57,980 bases of DNA from an uncultured Pelagibacteraceae bacterium (lineage in GTDB: Bacteria; Pseudomonadota; Alphaproteobacteria; Pelagibacterales; Pelagibacteraceae): the NCBI GenBank assembly GCA_902597335.1, contig CACJXK010000004.1:1-57980 (forward strand), read 5' to 3'. The notes beneath the pieces were generated by a model. It worked only from the letters and a program-made list of their open reading frames with translations, made no database searches and was not told where the DNA came from. Made by a program: the position numbers and the translations under genes. Every line of letters begins with the position of its first letter. The stretch's first letter is position 1. This document shows, piece after piece, positions 43,100 through 53,135 of this stretch.

Positions 43100-43553
43100 A
43101 AGTTTTTTTGTATTTATATTTTTAATTTTTTCTGCAAATGAATTAAAAGCTGAAATAAAAAAACCAAATCCAGATATTAAACCTAGAGAGGTAATTGAAA
43201 TTCAACTTAATGCTTTGATGAAAAATGATACTCCTAGTAAAGATCATGGGATAATTCAAACATGGTTTTTTGCGCACCCAAACAATCAGAGAGTAACAGG
43301 ACCTATTGAGAGATTTAAAAATATGATCAAAACAGATTCCTACTCAATGCTTTTAAATCACGAGAACTATGAAATTGTAGAGGTATATAAATCAAAGGGC
43401 GTATCGACTTTTGAAGTGACAATTATGGACAAAGACAAAAAGTATTATAAATTTAAATGGCAAGTTGAAAAATATGAGCTCGATGGATTTTTAAAAAATT
43501 GTTGGCTTACCACTGCGGTCTCTCAACCTATGCCGATGGGTTCATCTATCTGA
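43071..43553 (+). CDS. Secreted DUF4864-like protein, 160 aa
   Basis: 160 residues from the ATG just after a GGAGG run (TTTTTGGAGG then ATG, unusually close). The start overlaps the flavodoxin gene by 29 bases; no later start would keep the signal peptide (RSFFVFIFLIFSANELKA). The mature part VIEIQLNALMKNDTP...FKNMI...YEIVEV matches what I recall of DUF4864, small SnoaL-like secreted proteins. No role can be assigned. The stop overlaps the next start as TGATG. Confidence 0.7.
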   Translation: MLKIQPDIYRSFFVFIFLIFSANELKAEIKKPNPDIKPREVIEIQLNALMKNDTPSKDHGIIQTWFFAHPNNQRVTGPIERFKNMIKTDSYSMLLNHENYEIVEVYKSKGVSTFEVTIMDKDKKYYKFKWQVEKYELDGFLKNCWLTTAVSQPMPMGSSI

Positions 43554-43768
43554 TGAAAAAACCAAGTTTTCCAGTTAGAATTGCAATATTAATGGCTATT
43601 CTTTGTATCCCGCCAATTGGCGCGACCCAAATTGGATGGTACTATTTTGGACAAGAGATGGGGGTAAATTTTGGTATGGTTGCAGGTGTCATTAGTGTAA
43701 TAACCGCAGCTTATCTGATGTATCAAATGGGATGGAGAGATGACGATGATGACGATTATGACTATTAG
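43553..43768 (+). CDS. Small membrane protein with acidic tail, 71 aa
   Basis: 71 residues from the ATG in TGATG. Two hydrophobic segments (about residues 7-30 and 38-57) and an extreme acidic C-terminus, six Asp then YDY after WR. The compact size, coupling to the preceding secreted protein and clear membrane pattern argue for a real gene. Function unknown; the acidic tail would bind cations or a basic partner. Confidence 0.65.
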   Translation: MKKPSFPVRIAILMAILCIPPIGATQIGWYYFGQEMGVNFGMVAGVISVITAAYLMYQMGWRDDDDDDYDY

Positions 43769-43808
43769 AATTATGTTTTGTTTATAAGAAAAATTAGGTA
43801 AAAATCGC

Positions 43809-46244
43809 ATGATGAAATCAAAAGCAAAAGTCGTAGTAGTTGGTGGAGGTGTTGTTGGTGTCAGCGCACTTTATCATTTAGCAAAAAAAGGTTGGTCTGA
43901 TGTTGTATTAGTTGAACGAAAAGAATTAACTTCAGGTTCCACATGGCATGCTGCGGGACTTCTTCCATTATTTAATATGAGTTATTCAGTAGGACAACTT
44001 CATAAGTATGCCGTCAATTTATATAAAAGTTTAGAAGAGGAAACTGGAAAGAATGTTGGATTTAGTGTTGTATCAAATATCAGATTAGCAAGCAATCAAG
44101 ACAGGATGGATGAATACCACCAGTATGCGGGTGTTGCTAAAACAATCGGAGTAGATGTTAAATTTTTAACTCCTGAACAAGTTAAAGAAATTTGGCCATT
44201 ATGTCATACAGATGATCTAGTTGGAGCAATACAACATCCTGAAGATGGCTACATTCAACCTGCCGATCTAACTCAAGCGTTAGCAACAGGGGCGAGAAAT
44301 AGAGGAGCTGAGATATATAGAAACACAACAGTTTTAGCGATGAGACAAAATAAGGATGGTTGGATTGTTGAAACAGATAAAGGGTCAATAGAATGCGAAC
44401 ATGTAATCTCTTGCTCTGGAAACTTTGCTAGACAGACTGGAAAAATGGTAGGTTTGGATATTCCGGTAATACCCGTTGAACATCAATATATTGTAACAGA
44501 GCCACATCCAGAAATTCAAAAAAGAAAAAAAGATGGATTACCTGAGATGGGAGTTTTGAGAGATAGTGATAGTAGATGGTATATGAGAGAAGAGGCCGGT
44601 GGTTTAATATTAGGTCCCTATGAAGATGGAGCTCCAGCATGTTATGTTAATGGACCTTCCAAAGACTCTGAATACGAATTGTTCCAAGAAGACTTGGATA
44701 GACTAGCACCACATATTGAAGGTGCGATACATAGAGTTCCTGCTTTTGGAGAAGTAGGAGTTAAAAAAGTTTACAACGGTGCTATCTGTTATACACCTGA
44801 TGGAAATCCCATTGTTGGACCAGCATGGGGTTTAAAAAATTTTTGGATAAATGAAGGTCACAGCTTTGGAATTACTGCTGCTGGTGGAGCAGGTTGGCAA
44901 TTAGCAGAGTGGATTGTAGATGGAGAGCCAACAATAGATATGTTAGGTGTTGAGCCAAGAAGATATGGTGATTATTGCTCAAAATCTTATCTTAAAGAGA
45001 AAAATGAGGAAGCTTACAGCCATGTATTTATAACTCACTTTCCAGATGAAGAAAGACCAGCTGCAAGACCATTAAGAACAGCTCCTTGTTATGACAGAAT
45101 GAAAAATCTTGGTGCAGTTTTTGGTCAAAAGTTTGGATGGGAACGACCCAATTTTTTTGCAACTGATGGGATGGAGCAAAAGGACGACTGGTCTTTTAGA
45201 AGATCAAATTGGTTCAAAGCTATTGAGAAAGAGTGCAAGAATGTAAAGGAAAATGTTGGTCTACTAGATATGACAGCATTTGCAAAATGTAGAATAAAAG
45301 GTCCTGGAGCTGAGGAATTTTTAGATAAGTTGGTCGCAAACAAACTTCCAAAAAAAATAGGTAGAATTAATTTATGTCATGCATTGAATACTAAAGGTGG
45401 TGTTCATTCAGAATTTACAATAATGAGAGAATCAGAAAGTAGTTTTTATTTGGTTTCTGCGGGAGCGTTTCAAAGGTTAGATCATGACTGGATATTAGGT
45501 TGGATGCCAAAAGATGGATCTGTTCAATTTGAAAATTTAACAAACAGCAAAGGTGTTCTAGTTGTATCAGGACCAAAAGCCAGAGAGTTAATGCAAAGAG
45601 TATCTAATGATGATTTTTCAAATGAAAATTTTAAATGGTTAAGTGCAAAACAAGTAGATGTAGGATTTGCACCAGTAAATGCAATGAGAGTAAATTTTGT
45701 AGGAGAGTTAGGTTGGGAACTACATCATCCTATTGAATATCAAAACCATATTTTTGATAAGTTAATGGATGCAGGACAAGATTTAGGTTTAAAACCATAT
45801 GGTATAAGAGCTATGAACAGTTTAAGAGTTGAAAAATCTTACAAATTGGTTGGCACCGAATTATCTATTGAATATTCGCCATATGAAAGTGGTTTAGATA
45901 GATTTGTCCATCCAAATAAAGGAAGTTTTATTGGTTTAGAAGCTTTGAATAAATGGAGAGAGAAAGGTTTTGATAACAAACTTGTTACTTTAGAAGTTCA
46001 TGAAACAAGTGATGCAGATGTGCTAGGAAATAACCCTATTTATGAAAATGGCAGTGTAGTTGGTAGAGCAACAGGAGGTGACTTTGGTTTTAGACTAGGA
46101 AAATCTATCGCACTCGGAATGGTTAAGCCAGAGCTAGCTAATATTGGACAAAAACTAAAGATTGATATACTTGGTAAGATGCATGAGGCAACAATTTTAG
46201 AAGAGAGTCCTTATGATGCAGAAAATAAATTGTTAAGAGCATAA
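43809..46244 (+). CDS. Dimethylglycine/sarcosine dehydrogenase-type flavoprotein (second copy)
   Basis: 811 residues with the same layout as the copy at 34575: GGGVVG (12-17), [11 protein letters not shown] with the FAD-linked histidine at H47, a DAO domain and a C-terminal GcvT domain. The next genes encode ETF beta, ETF alpha and ETF-QO, so electron transfer to ubiquinone is built into the operon. The [10 protein letters not shown] segment differs from HAAGNVHVIS in the first copy, implying a different substrate, for example sarcosine or another N-methyl amino acid. It starts 40 bases after the acidic membrane protein gene. The last gene base overlaps etfB by 1. Confidence 0.85.
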   Translation: MMKSKAKVVVVGGGVVGVSALYHLAKKGWSDVVLVERKELTSGSTWHAAGLLPLFNMSYSVGQLHKYAVNLYKSLEEETGKNVGFSVVSNIRLASNQDRMDEYHQYAGVAKTIGVDVKFLTPEQVKEIWPLCHTDDLVGAIQHPEDGYIQPADLTQALATGARNRGAEIYRNTTVLAMRQNKDGWIVETDKGSIECEHVISCSGNFARQTGKMVGLDIPVIPVEHQYIVTEPHPEIQKRKKDGLPEMGVLRDSDSRWYMREEAGGLILGPYEDGAPACYVNGPSKDSEYELFQEDLDRLAPHIEGAIHRVPAFGEVGVKKVYNGAICYTPDGNPIVGPAWGLKNFWINEGHSFGITAAGGAGWQLAEWIVDGEPTIDMLGVEPRRYGDYCSKSYLKEKNEEAYSHVFITHFPDEERPAARPLRTAPCYDRMKNLGAVFGQKFGWERPNFFATDGMEQKDDWSFRRSNWFKAIEKECKNVKENVGLLDMTAFAKCRIKGPGAEEFLDKLVANKLPKKIGRINLCHALNTKGGVHSEFTIMRESESSFYLVSAGAFQRLDHDWILGWMPKDGSVQFENLTNSKGVLVVSGPKARELMQRVSNDDFSNENFKWLSAKQVDVGFAPVNAMRVNFVGELGWELHHPIEYQNHIFDKLMDAGQDLGLKPYGIRAMNSLRVEKSYKLVGTELSIEYSPYESGLDRFVHPNKGSFIGLEALNKWREKGFDNKLVTLEVHETSDADVLGNNPIYENGSVVGRATGGDFGFRLGKSIALGMVKPELANIGQKLKIDILGKMHEATILEESPYDAENKLLRA

Positions 46245-46993
46245 TGAAAATTTTAGTCGCTGTAAAAAGGGTAATTGATTATAACGTCCAAATAAGAGTA
46301 AAAGAGGATGGTAGTGGCGTTGTGACAGACAATGTTAAAATGTCAACTAATCCACCAGATGATAATGCAATTGAGGAAGCTGTTAAAATTAAAGAGGCTG
46401 GAAAAGCGTCAGAAATAATAGCTGTAACAGTTGGAGAAGAAAAAGCCCAAGAGACTGTTAGAAAAGCACTAGCAGTTGGAGCGGATAGAGGAATTCATGT
46501 AAAAGTGGATAGTGTATTAGAACCTCTTGCTGTTTCTAAAATTCTTAAAAAAATTGTTGAAAAAGAAAATCCAGATTTAGTTTTCATGGGCAAACAAGCA
46601 ATTGACGATGATTGCAACCAAACTGGTCAAATGTTGGCTGCACATTTAAACTGGCCTCAAGCTACTTTTGCATCAAAAATTGAGGTTAAAGAAAATTCAT
46701 TAGAAGTAACTAGAGAAGTCGATGAGGGTTTAGAGACTATTGAAGTTAATACACCTGCAATAGTGACATGTGACTTAAGACTAAATGAGCCAAGATATGC
46801 ATCACTACCAAATATTATGAAAGCAAAAAAAAAACCTATTGAACAAATTAATGCGTCAGATCTAGGAGTTGATACTAACCCTAGAATAGAACATATTAAA
46901 ATTGAGGAACCGCCTAAAAGAAAAGCAGGTATAAAGGTTTCTAGTGTTGAGGAGTTGGTGCAAAAATTAAAAAATGAGGCTAAAGTAATATAA
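46244..46993 (+). CDS. etfB: Electron transfer flavoprotein, beta subunit
   Basis: 249 residues, the standard EtfB length. N-terminal [17 protein letters not shown] and the AMP-binding [10 protein letters not shown] and [15 protein letters not shown] blocks are typical. EtfB binds AMP and joins EtfA to accept electrons from DMGDH-type enzymes. It overlaps the neighbours on both sides by 1 base. Confidence 0.96.
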   Translation: MKILVAVKRVIDYNVQIRVKEDGSGVVTDNVKMSTNPPDDNAIEEAVKIKEAGKASEIIAVTVGEEKAQETVRKALAVGADRGIHVKVDSVLEPLAVSKILKKIVEKENPDLVFMGKQAIDDDCNQTGQMLAAHLNWPQATFASKIEVKENSLEVTREVDEGLETIEVNTPAIVTCDLRLNEPRYASLPNIMKAKKKPIEQINASDLGVDTNPRIEHIKIEEPPKRKAGIKVSSVEELVQKLKNEAKVI

Positions 46994-47946
46994 TGTCAGT
47001 TTTATTAATAGCAGAGCATAACAATAAAGAAGTCAAATCATTTACTTTAAACGCAATTACAGCTGCATCTCAGATAGATCAAGACTTACATGTTTTATTG
47101 ATTGGTCATAATGCAGATGACGTTGCAAAATCCTTATCTGAGGTACCTTTGGTAAAAAAAGTACTTCATATGGATAATGAAATTTATGAAAATTATATTG
47201 CTGAAAATTATACTTCAGCAATTTTAAAACATGCAGATAAATACTCTCATATAGTCTGTTCAGCAAATACCTTTGGAAAAAATCTAATGCCTAGAATTGC
47301 TGCATTATTAGATATTTCACAAGTGAGTGATATAATAAAAGTAATTGCTCCAGATACATTCCTAAGACCAATTTATGCTGGTAATGCATTTGCTACTGTC
47401 AAAAGTAATGACGAGAAAAAGTGTATAACAATAAGACCAACATCATTTGAGGCGGCTGAAACCACAGGTGGGTCAGCAGAAATTGAGAAAGTGGATGCAG
47501 CAGATAAAACTGAAAACACAAAATTTGTAAACAGAGAGGAAATTAAATCAGATAGACCTGAATTAGGAACAGCTAGAATTGTTATTTCTGGAGGAAGAGG
47601 GTTGCAAAGTGGTGAGAATTTCAAATTAATAACTGATGTTGCAGACAAATTAAATGCTGCAATAGGGGCATCAAGAGCAGCAGTTGATGCAGGTTATATT
47701 ACAAACGAACATCAGGTTGGACAAACAGGCAAAGTAGTAGTTCCAGACTTATATATAGCAGTTGGAATCTCTGGGGCTATCCAACATCTAGCTGGTATGA
47801 AAGAAAGTAAAGTTATCGTGGCTATAAATAAAGATGGTGAGGCACCAATTTTTAGTGTCGCAGACTACGGTTTAGAAGCTGATTTATTCGAAGCACTTCC
47901 TCAATTCTTAGAGGAATTGAACAAATTAAACACTATACAAAAATAA
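46993..47946 (+). CDS. etfA: Electron transfer flavoprotein, alpha subunit
   Basis: 317 residues. The FAD-binding C-terminal region is clear: [27 protein letters not shown] and [15 protein letters not shown]. Together with EtfB it carries electrons from the flavoprotein dehydrogenases to ETF-QO. It overlaps etfB by 1 base (TAATG) and is followed by ETF-QO after 21 bases. Confidence 0.97.
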   Translation: MSVLLIAEHNNKEVKSFTLNAITAASQIDQDLHVLLIGHNADDVAKSLSEVPLVKKVLHMDNEIYENYIAENYTSAILKHADKYSHIVCSANTFGKNLMPRIAALLDISQVSDIIKVIAPDTFLRPIYAGNAFATVKSNDEKKCITIRPTSFEAAETTGGSAEIEKVDAADKTENTKFVNREEIKSDRPELGTARIVISGGRGLQSGENFKLITDVADKLNAAIGASRAAVDAGYITNEHQVGQTGKVVVPDLYIAVGISGAIQHLAGMKESKVIVAINKDGEAPIFSVADYGLEADLFEALPQFLEELNKLNTIQK

Positions 47947-47967
47947 CAAATACTGTAAAAAAATAAT

Positions 47968-49587
47968 ATGTCCAGAGAAGTGATGGAATACGATGTAGTA
48001 ATCGTAGGTGGCGGACCATCAGGACTTTCAACTGCAATTAAATTAAAGCAGTTAAATCCAGATATTAATGTCTGCCTATTAGAAAAAGCATCTGAAATAG
48101 GTGCACATATTTTATCGGGGAACGTGTTTGAAACACGAGCTTTAGATGAACTGTTGCCTAATTGGAAGGATCTTAATGCACCAATTAAAACAAAAGTTAC
48201 TAAAGAAAAATTTTTATTTTTAGGAAAGACTAAAAAAATTAGTTGGCCAACTTGGTTATTACCTAAAGTTCAACAAAATCATAATAACTATATAATTAGT
48301 CTTGCTAATTTATGTAGATGGTTAGCAGAGCAAGCTGAAAATTTAGGTGTTGAAATATTTCCAGGGTTTCCTGCAAGTGAGATTTTATATAGCGAAGATG
48401 GTTCTGTGAAAGGTATTGTAACTCAAGATATGGGTTTAGATAAAGATGGAAATAAAAAAGATAGCTATGAACCTGGAATGGAACTCCATGGAAAGATAAC
48501 AGTTTTCGCTGAAGGTTGTAGGGGTCACTTAGGAAAAGAATTAATTAAAAAATTTGAATTAGATAAAGGAAAAGATCCACAACAATATGGAATTGGTTTC
48601 AAAGAAATTTGGGAATTAAAAGAGGAAAAACATGAAGAAGGTTTAGTAATGCATACAGCAGGCTGGCCTTTAGATAATAATACTTATGGAGGAAGCTTTG
48701 TTTATCATGCTGAAAATAAACAGATTTTTTTAGGTTATGTCATAGGGCTTGATTATAAAAATCCTCATCTATCACCTTTTGATGAATTTCAAAGATTTAA
48801 AACTCATCCGGCAATCAAATCAATGTTGGAAGGTGGTAAAAGAATATCCTATGGAGCAAGAGCACTTATAGAGGGTGGTTTTCAAAGTTTGCCTAAAATG
48901 TTTATGCCGGGTGCACTATTGGTTGGTTGTGATGCTGGTACTTTAAATATGCCAAAAATAAAAGGTTCCCACACGGCAATGAAGAGCGGGATGATTGCAG
49001 CTGAGACTATTGTAGATCATTTAAATTCAAACAAAGAATTATCTGTTTATGAAGAAAAATTTAAAAATAGTTGGGTTTATAAGGAATTATATGAAGCCAG
49101 AAATGTTAAACCAAGTTTTAGTTGGGGTTTAATTTTGGGAATAATATTTACAGGAATTGATCAAATTTTATTTAAAGGAAAATTACCTTTTACTCTTAAA
49201 CATAAGCATGCTGATCACGAAACATTGAAGCCCGCTAATGAAATGCCTAAAATAGAGTATCCAAAACCAGATAATGTGATTACATTTGATAAAACTAGTT
49301 CAGTTTACTTAACAGGAACAAACCATACTGATAATCAACCTGTTCATCTTCAACTTAAAGATAAAGATTTGCCAATCAAATATACTTTAGGAAAATATGA
49401 TGAGCCTGCTCAAAGATATTGCCCTGTTGGTGTTTATGAAATACAGAAAGAAAATGAAGTTGAAAAGTTTGTTATAAATTCTCAAAACTGTATTCATTGC
49501 AAAACTTGCGATATAAAAGAGCCATCACAAAATATTACATGGGTTACTCCAGAAGGTGGCGGCGGACCTAAGTATGGAAATATGTGA
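47968..49587 (+). CDS. ETF-ubiquinone oxidoreductase
   Basis: 539 residues. FAD-binding GGGPSG near the N-terminus, a ubiquinone-facing central domain and a C-terminal [4Fe-4S] cluster with C485 (YCPVGVY), C508, C511 and C514 (NCIHCKTC). It passes ETF electrons to the quinone pool at the inner membrane. It completes a route from dimethylglycine-type substrates to respiration and lies convergent to the DUF2237 gene, which starts one base after its stop on the opposite strand. Confidence 0.96.
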   Translation: MSREVMEYDVVIVGGGPSGLSTAIKLKQLNPDINVCLLEKASEIGAHILSGNVFETRALDELLPNWKDLNAPIKTKVTKEKFLFLGKTKKISWPTWLLPKVQQNHNNYIISLANLCRWLAEQAENLGVEIFPGFPASEILYSEDGSVKGIVTQDMGLDKDGNKKDSYEPGMELHGKITVFAEGCRGHLGKELIKKFELDKGKDPQQYGIGFKEIWELKEEKHEEGLVMHTAGWPLDNNTYGGSFVYHAENKQIFLGYVIGLDYKNPHLSPFDEFQRFKTHPAIKSMLEGGKRISYGARALIEGGFQSLPKMFMPGALLVGCDAGTLNMPKIKGSHTAMKSGMIAAETIVDHLNSNKELSVYEEKFKNSWVYKELYEARNVKPSFSWGLILGIIFTGIDQILFKGKLPFTLKHKHADHETLKPANEMPKIEYPKPDNVITFDKTSSVYLTGTNHTDNQPVHLQLKDKDLPIKYTLGKYDEPAQRYCPVGVYEIQKENEVEKFVINSQNCIHCKTCDIKEPSQNITWVTPEGGGGPKYGNM

Positions 49588-49962
49588 TTAAGAAAGATCT
49601 ATTGCAAACTTTTTTAAAGTTTCAATTGGTACAAGTTTTAAAGTGTTCATATGAGTTTTTTTTAGATAAATAGAACATCCAATTCCTGCTTCTAAGGCTC
49701 TAGCAACCCAACCTGCACATACACACCAGTTATCACCATCTTTAAGTCCGGGAAAACCAAACTCAGGGTGAGGCGTGATTAAATCATTACCAGCTTCTTT
49801 ACACCATTGTAAAAATTCATCGTTAACTTTTACACAAACTGTATGTAACCCATGATCATTTTCATCTGTATTGCAACAACCATCTCTAAACCAACCAGTT
49901 AAAGGATTTTTTGAACATTCTTCTAGATCTTCTCCAAGAACATTTTTTTGAATTTCACTCAT
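49588..49962 (-). CDS. DUF2237 family protein, 124 aa
   Basis: 124 residues with the DUF2237 pattern: NVLGEDLEECS, TGWFRDGCCNT, HTVCVKVNDEFL and GDNWCVCAGWVARALEAG. Several conserved Cys (C28-C29 region, C77-C79 region) suggest metal or thiol chemistry, but no function is known. It overlaps hisI by one base on the same strand. Confidence 0.9.
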   Translation of the reverse strand: MSEIQKNVLGEDLEECSKNPLTGWFRDGCCNTDENDHGLHTVCVKVNDEFLQWCKEAGNDLITPHPEFGFPGLKDGDNWCVCAGWVARALEAGIGCSIYLKKTHMNTLKLVPIETLKKFAIDLS

Positions 49963-50429
49963 TAAATTTTGGTAGGATTTGGTTGTCCTTTATAAACAAC
50001 TTCTGGATCAAATTTTTTATTTTCTTCTTCAAATTTCATTTCGACTTTTCGACCATTCTCAATTTTTCCCATTGGAACCGATCTATAAAAGCAAGATCTA
50101 TAACCAACATGGCAACTAGCTCCGTCACCAATATCAACAGTAATCCATACCGCATCTTGATCGTCATCAATTCTTATTTCTTTTACTTTTTGAGTAAATC
50201 CACTTGTTTTTCCTTTATGCCAAATCGCTTTTCTAGATCTACTCCAGTAATGAGCTTCTTTTGTTTCAATAGTCATTTTTAATGCTTCAACATTCATATA
50301 CCCATGCATTAGAATTTCTTTAGTTTTACTGCATGTAGTAATCACAGGAATTAAACCATCATTATCAAATTTTGGCGATAATAGGTTACCTTCCTCTATA
50401 TCAGCGACATTTTCTCTTTTTTTAAACAT
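49962..50429 (-). CDS. hisI: Phosphoribosyl-AMP cyclohydrolase
   Basis: 155 residues; catalyses the third step of histidine synthesis. The zinc and magnesium region is DDDQDAVWI...DIGDGASCHVGYRSCF, with Cys and Asp ligands, and HYWSRSRKAIWHKGKTSG is the substrate-binding block. HisI is not fused to HisE. Divergent from folE over 80 bases; it overlaps the DUF2237 gene downstream. Confidence 0.95.
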   Translation of the reverse strand: MFKKRENVADIEEGNLLSPKFDNDGLIPVITTCSKTKEILMHGYMNVEALKMTIETKEAHYWSRSRKAIWHKGKTSGFTQKVKEIRIDDDQDAVWITVDIGDGASCHVGYRSCFYRSVPMGKIENGRKVEMKFEEENKKFDPEVVYKGQPNPTKI

Positions 50430-50509
50430 ATATAATCCGCATTATCTAGCATATTAATGAATATATTAAATATTTTAAATTTGACGATTTATATATATAA
50501 AAACCCTTC

Positions 50510-51112
50510 ATGAAATTAGTAAAAAATGAAAATAACAAAAAGCCCGAAAGCGTTTCCGATGAGGAGGCTAGAGAGGCATTTATTAAAATTTTAAGATGGA
50601 TAGGAGAGGACCCTACTAGAGAGGGTTTACTAGAAACTCCTAAAAGAGTAACAAAAGCGTTTAAAGAATATTTTAAAGGCTACCAAGAAGATCCAAAAGA
50701 AATCTTAAGTAAAACATTTGGAGATGTAGAAGGATATAGTGATATGGTAGTTCAAAAAAACATATCTGTTCAAAGTCATTGTGAACATCATATGGCTCCG
50801 ATTATTGGTATTGCTCACGTTGCTTATATTCCAAATGAGAGAGTTGTAGGTTTGAGTAAAATTGCACGAGTTGTTGAAGTATTTTCTAAAAGACTTCAAA
50901 CTCAAGAAAGGTTAACAGTACAAATTGCAAATACATTGATGGAGTCGTTAGATGCAAAAGGTGTTGCTGTAACAATAGATTCAACTCACCAGTGTATGAC
51001 TATGAGAGGTATAAAAAAAGAACAAGCTACAACAGTTACTAACTTTTATCTGGGTCAATTTAAAGATGATCTTAGCTATCAAAATAGATATTTGAGATTT
51101 ATAGCAAAATAG
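50510..51112 (+). CDS. folE: GTP cyclohydrolase I
   Basis: 200 residues. Zinc ligands C91 and H94 in HCEHH and C162 in HQCMT are present, as is the conserved TPKRV and GLSKIAR. FolE makes dihydroneopterin triphosphate, the first step of folate synthesis, suiting a locus rich in THF-dependent enzymes. The divergent hisI gene is 80 bases away. The AcuI-like gene begins 14 bases after the stop. Confidence 0.96.
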   Translation: MKLVKNENNKKPESVSDEEAREAFIKILRWIGEDPTREGLLETPKRVTKAFKEYFKGYQEDPKEILSKTFGDVEGYSDMVVQKNISVQSHCEHHMAPIIGIAHVAYIPNERVVGLSKIARVVEVFSKRLQTQERLTVQIANTLMESLDAKGVAVTIDSTHQCMTMRGIKKEQATTVTNFYLGQFKDDLSYQNRYLRFIAK

Positions 51113-51126
51113 AGTTTAATTAAAAA

Positions 51127-52128
51127 ATGCCTGATACTTTTAAAGCCTTGGTTATCAACCAAGAGGGAGAAAAGTTCACTAGAGCAGTTAGTGATTTAAA
51201 TTTAGATTTTCTAAAAGACGGTGATGTCTTAGTAAAGGTAGATTACTCTGATTTAAATTATAAAGATGCTTTAATTTTAAAAAATGGTGCAAAGTTAGTT
51301 AAAGAGTTTCCTAGAATTCCTGGGATTGATTTTTCTGGATCAGTTAGCGAGAGTAAATCAGATGAATTTGAAGTTGGAGATGAAGTAATTCTTACTGGTT
51401 GTAGAGTTGGTGAATTATTTCACGGTGGATTTTCACAATACGCAAGAATTAAAGCAGAACATCTAATAAAAAGACCAACAAATCTAAATAGCAAACATGC
51501 AATGATGATGGGAACTGCTGGCTTAACAGCAATGTTATGTGCCTTTGCAGTAAAAGCTAAGGAGGAGTTATTTTTACAAAGCAAAGTTAACGATGTACTT
51601 GTAACCGGATCTACCGGAGGTGTTGGAATGGTTGCAGTAATGGTATTATCTAAAATGGGTTGCAATGTAACTGCATTGACAGGAAAACCAGATAAAGCAG
51701 AATATTTGAGAGAATTAGGCGCAAAAAACGTTATAGATCGTAAAGAATTTGAGGGTGAAGCCAGTTTAATTGGAAAAGGTACTTGGGATGGCGTTGTAGA
51801 TACCGTTGGTGGAAATATTTTAGCAAATGCAATTTCTCAAACTAGATTAAAAGGAATAGTAGCAATTTGTGGTAACGCAAGTAGCAATAAATTAAATACC
51901 TCTGTTGTGCCTTTTTTTCTAAGAGCAGTAAAATTATGGGGCATCGACTCAGTAAATATTAGTAATAAAAGAAAAGAGTTTGTTTGGGGCGAAGTTCCCA
52001 AATATATAGATTTCAATATTTTGGAAAAATCAATCAAAACTGTGGGTTTGAATGAACTTTTAGATGTTTTTCCTGAAATGTTAGAAGGAAAATTAAAAAA
52101 TAGAATATTAGTTGATGTAAATAAATAA
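51127..52128 (+). CDS. acuI: Acryloyl-CoA reductase (AcuI/YhdH family)
   Basis: 333-residue zinc-less MDR reductase. Landmarks: YSDLNYKDALIL, RIPGIDFSGSV, GTAGLTAMLCAF and TGSTGGVGMVAV (NADPH-binding). AcuI reduces acryloyl-CoA to propionyl-CoA, the detoxification step after DMSP lyase, and is common in SAR11 and marine bacteria, so its presence alone does not prove a DMSP-lyase pathway. It follows folE by 14 bases and its stop overlaps the LysR gene by 1 base. Confidence 0.88.
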   Translation: MPDTFKALVINQEGEKFTRAVSDLNLDFLKDGDVLVKVDYSDLNYKDALILKNGAKLVKEFPRIPGIDFSGSVSESKSDEFEVGDEVILTGCRVGELFHGGFSQYARIKAEHLIKRPTNLNSKHAMMMGTAGLTAMLCAFAVKAKEELFLQSKVNDVLVTGSTGGVGMVAVMVLSKMGCNVTALTGKPDKAEYLRELGAKNVIDRKEFEGEASLIGKGTWDGVVDTVGGNILANAISQTRLKGIVAICGNASSNKLNTSVVPFFLRAVKLWGIDSVNISNKRKEFVWGEVPKYIDFNILEKSIKTVGLNELLDVFPEMLEGKLKNRILVDVNK

Positions 52129-53018
52129 TGGATTGGGATAAATTAAAAATTTTTCATGCAGTAGCTGAAGCAGGTAGTTTCACCAGTGCTACAGTTATAC
52201 TTAATCTAAGTCAGTCTGCTATAAGCAGACAAATTCAGTCACTAGAAGAAGATTTGAAAGTAAAATTATTTGAGAGACATGCTAGAGGCTTAACTTTAAC
52301 TGAAAATGGAGAATACGTTTACAAAACAGCTCATGAGGTAATAAGTAAACTTAAAGAGGTTGAAACAACATTAGGAGACCAAAAACATAAACCAACAGGA
52401 AAATTGACTATTACTACTGTAAGAAGTTTTGGCACTCACTGGTTAACACCAAGGATTCAAGAATTTATGCAATTAAATCCAGAAATTGAAATAGAATTAA
52501 TTTTTGACGATAAAGAATTAGATCTAAGTACTAGACAAGCTGATATTGGCATTTTTATGAGAAGACCTAAACAATTAAATTATATTCAAAGAAAATTGAT
52601 GGATATTAATTACCATATTTATGGGTCTACTAAATATTTAGAAAAATATGGAATACCAAAAACAATAAATGATTTAAGCAAACACAAATTTATATCTTTT
52701 GGAAGAGGTGCACCGTCTCCTGTTTTTAACCCTGATTGGGCATTAAAATTAGGAGTGAAGGACAATAAAAAAAGAAAAACTGTTATGAAGGTAAATAGTG
52801 TGATGGGATTATTGCTAGCAGTTGAAAGTGGAGTAGGTCTTGCTGCTTTGCCTGATTATTTGGTATCATTATCAAGAAATGTAATTAAAGTTTTACCTAA
52901 CGTCGAAGGCCCAATTACGGAAGCACATTTCGTTTTTCCAGAATCTCTTAAAAACGTGGCTAGAGTTACAACCTTCAGAAATTTTCTTTATAGTAAAATT
53001 TCTGAGTTTAAGTCTTAA
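52128..53018 (+). CDS. LysR-type transcriptional regulator
   Basis: 296 residues: N-terminal winged helix-turn-helix (KLKIFHAVAEAGSFTSA...LSQSAISRQI) and a C-terminal substrate-binding domain (SVMGLLLAVESGVGLAALPDY). Overlapping acuI by 1 base (TAATG) suggests co-transcription, so it may respond to a CoA or acrylate-related signal, but it could be a general regulator. The stop is followed by 117 bases that hold the Fur-like palindrome. Confidence 0.9.
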   Translation: MDWDKLKIFHAVAEAGSFTSATVILNLSQSAISRQIQSLEEDLKVKLFERHARGLTLTENGEYVYKTAHEVISKLKEVETTLGDQKHKPTGKLTITTVRSFGTHWLTPRIQEFMQLNPEIEIELIFDDKELDLSTRQADIGIFMRRPKQLNYIQRKLMDINYHIYGSTKYLEKYGIPKTINDLSKHKFISFGRGAPSPVFNPDWALKLGVKDNKKRKTVMKVNSVMGLLLAVESGVGLAALPDYLVSLSRNVIKVLPNVEGPITEAHFVFPESLKNVARVTTFRNFLYSKISEFKS

Positions 53019-53058
53019 AAACGCTAAAAATCACATAAATTATATGTGCGACACTATT

Positions 53059-53077
53059 GAGATTGATAATCATTATC
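53059..53077 (+). promoter_or_regulatory. Fur-box-like palindrome upstream of the iron-binding protein gene
   Basis: GAGATTGATAATCATTATC matches 17 of 19 positions of the classical Fur box consensus. The core TGATAATCATTATCA (64-78 of 53000s) is a 7-1-7 inverted repeat with a central C. It lies 59 bases before the ATG of the iron-binding protein, a normal operator position. A Fur or a related iron regulator would repress the operon when iron is abundant. Confidence 0.8.
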
Positions 53078-53135
53078 ATTGCGAATAGTTCTCAAAATCA
53101 TTATAAATACATTAACAATTAACATAGAGAGATAA

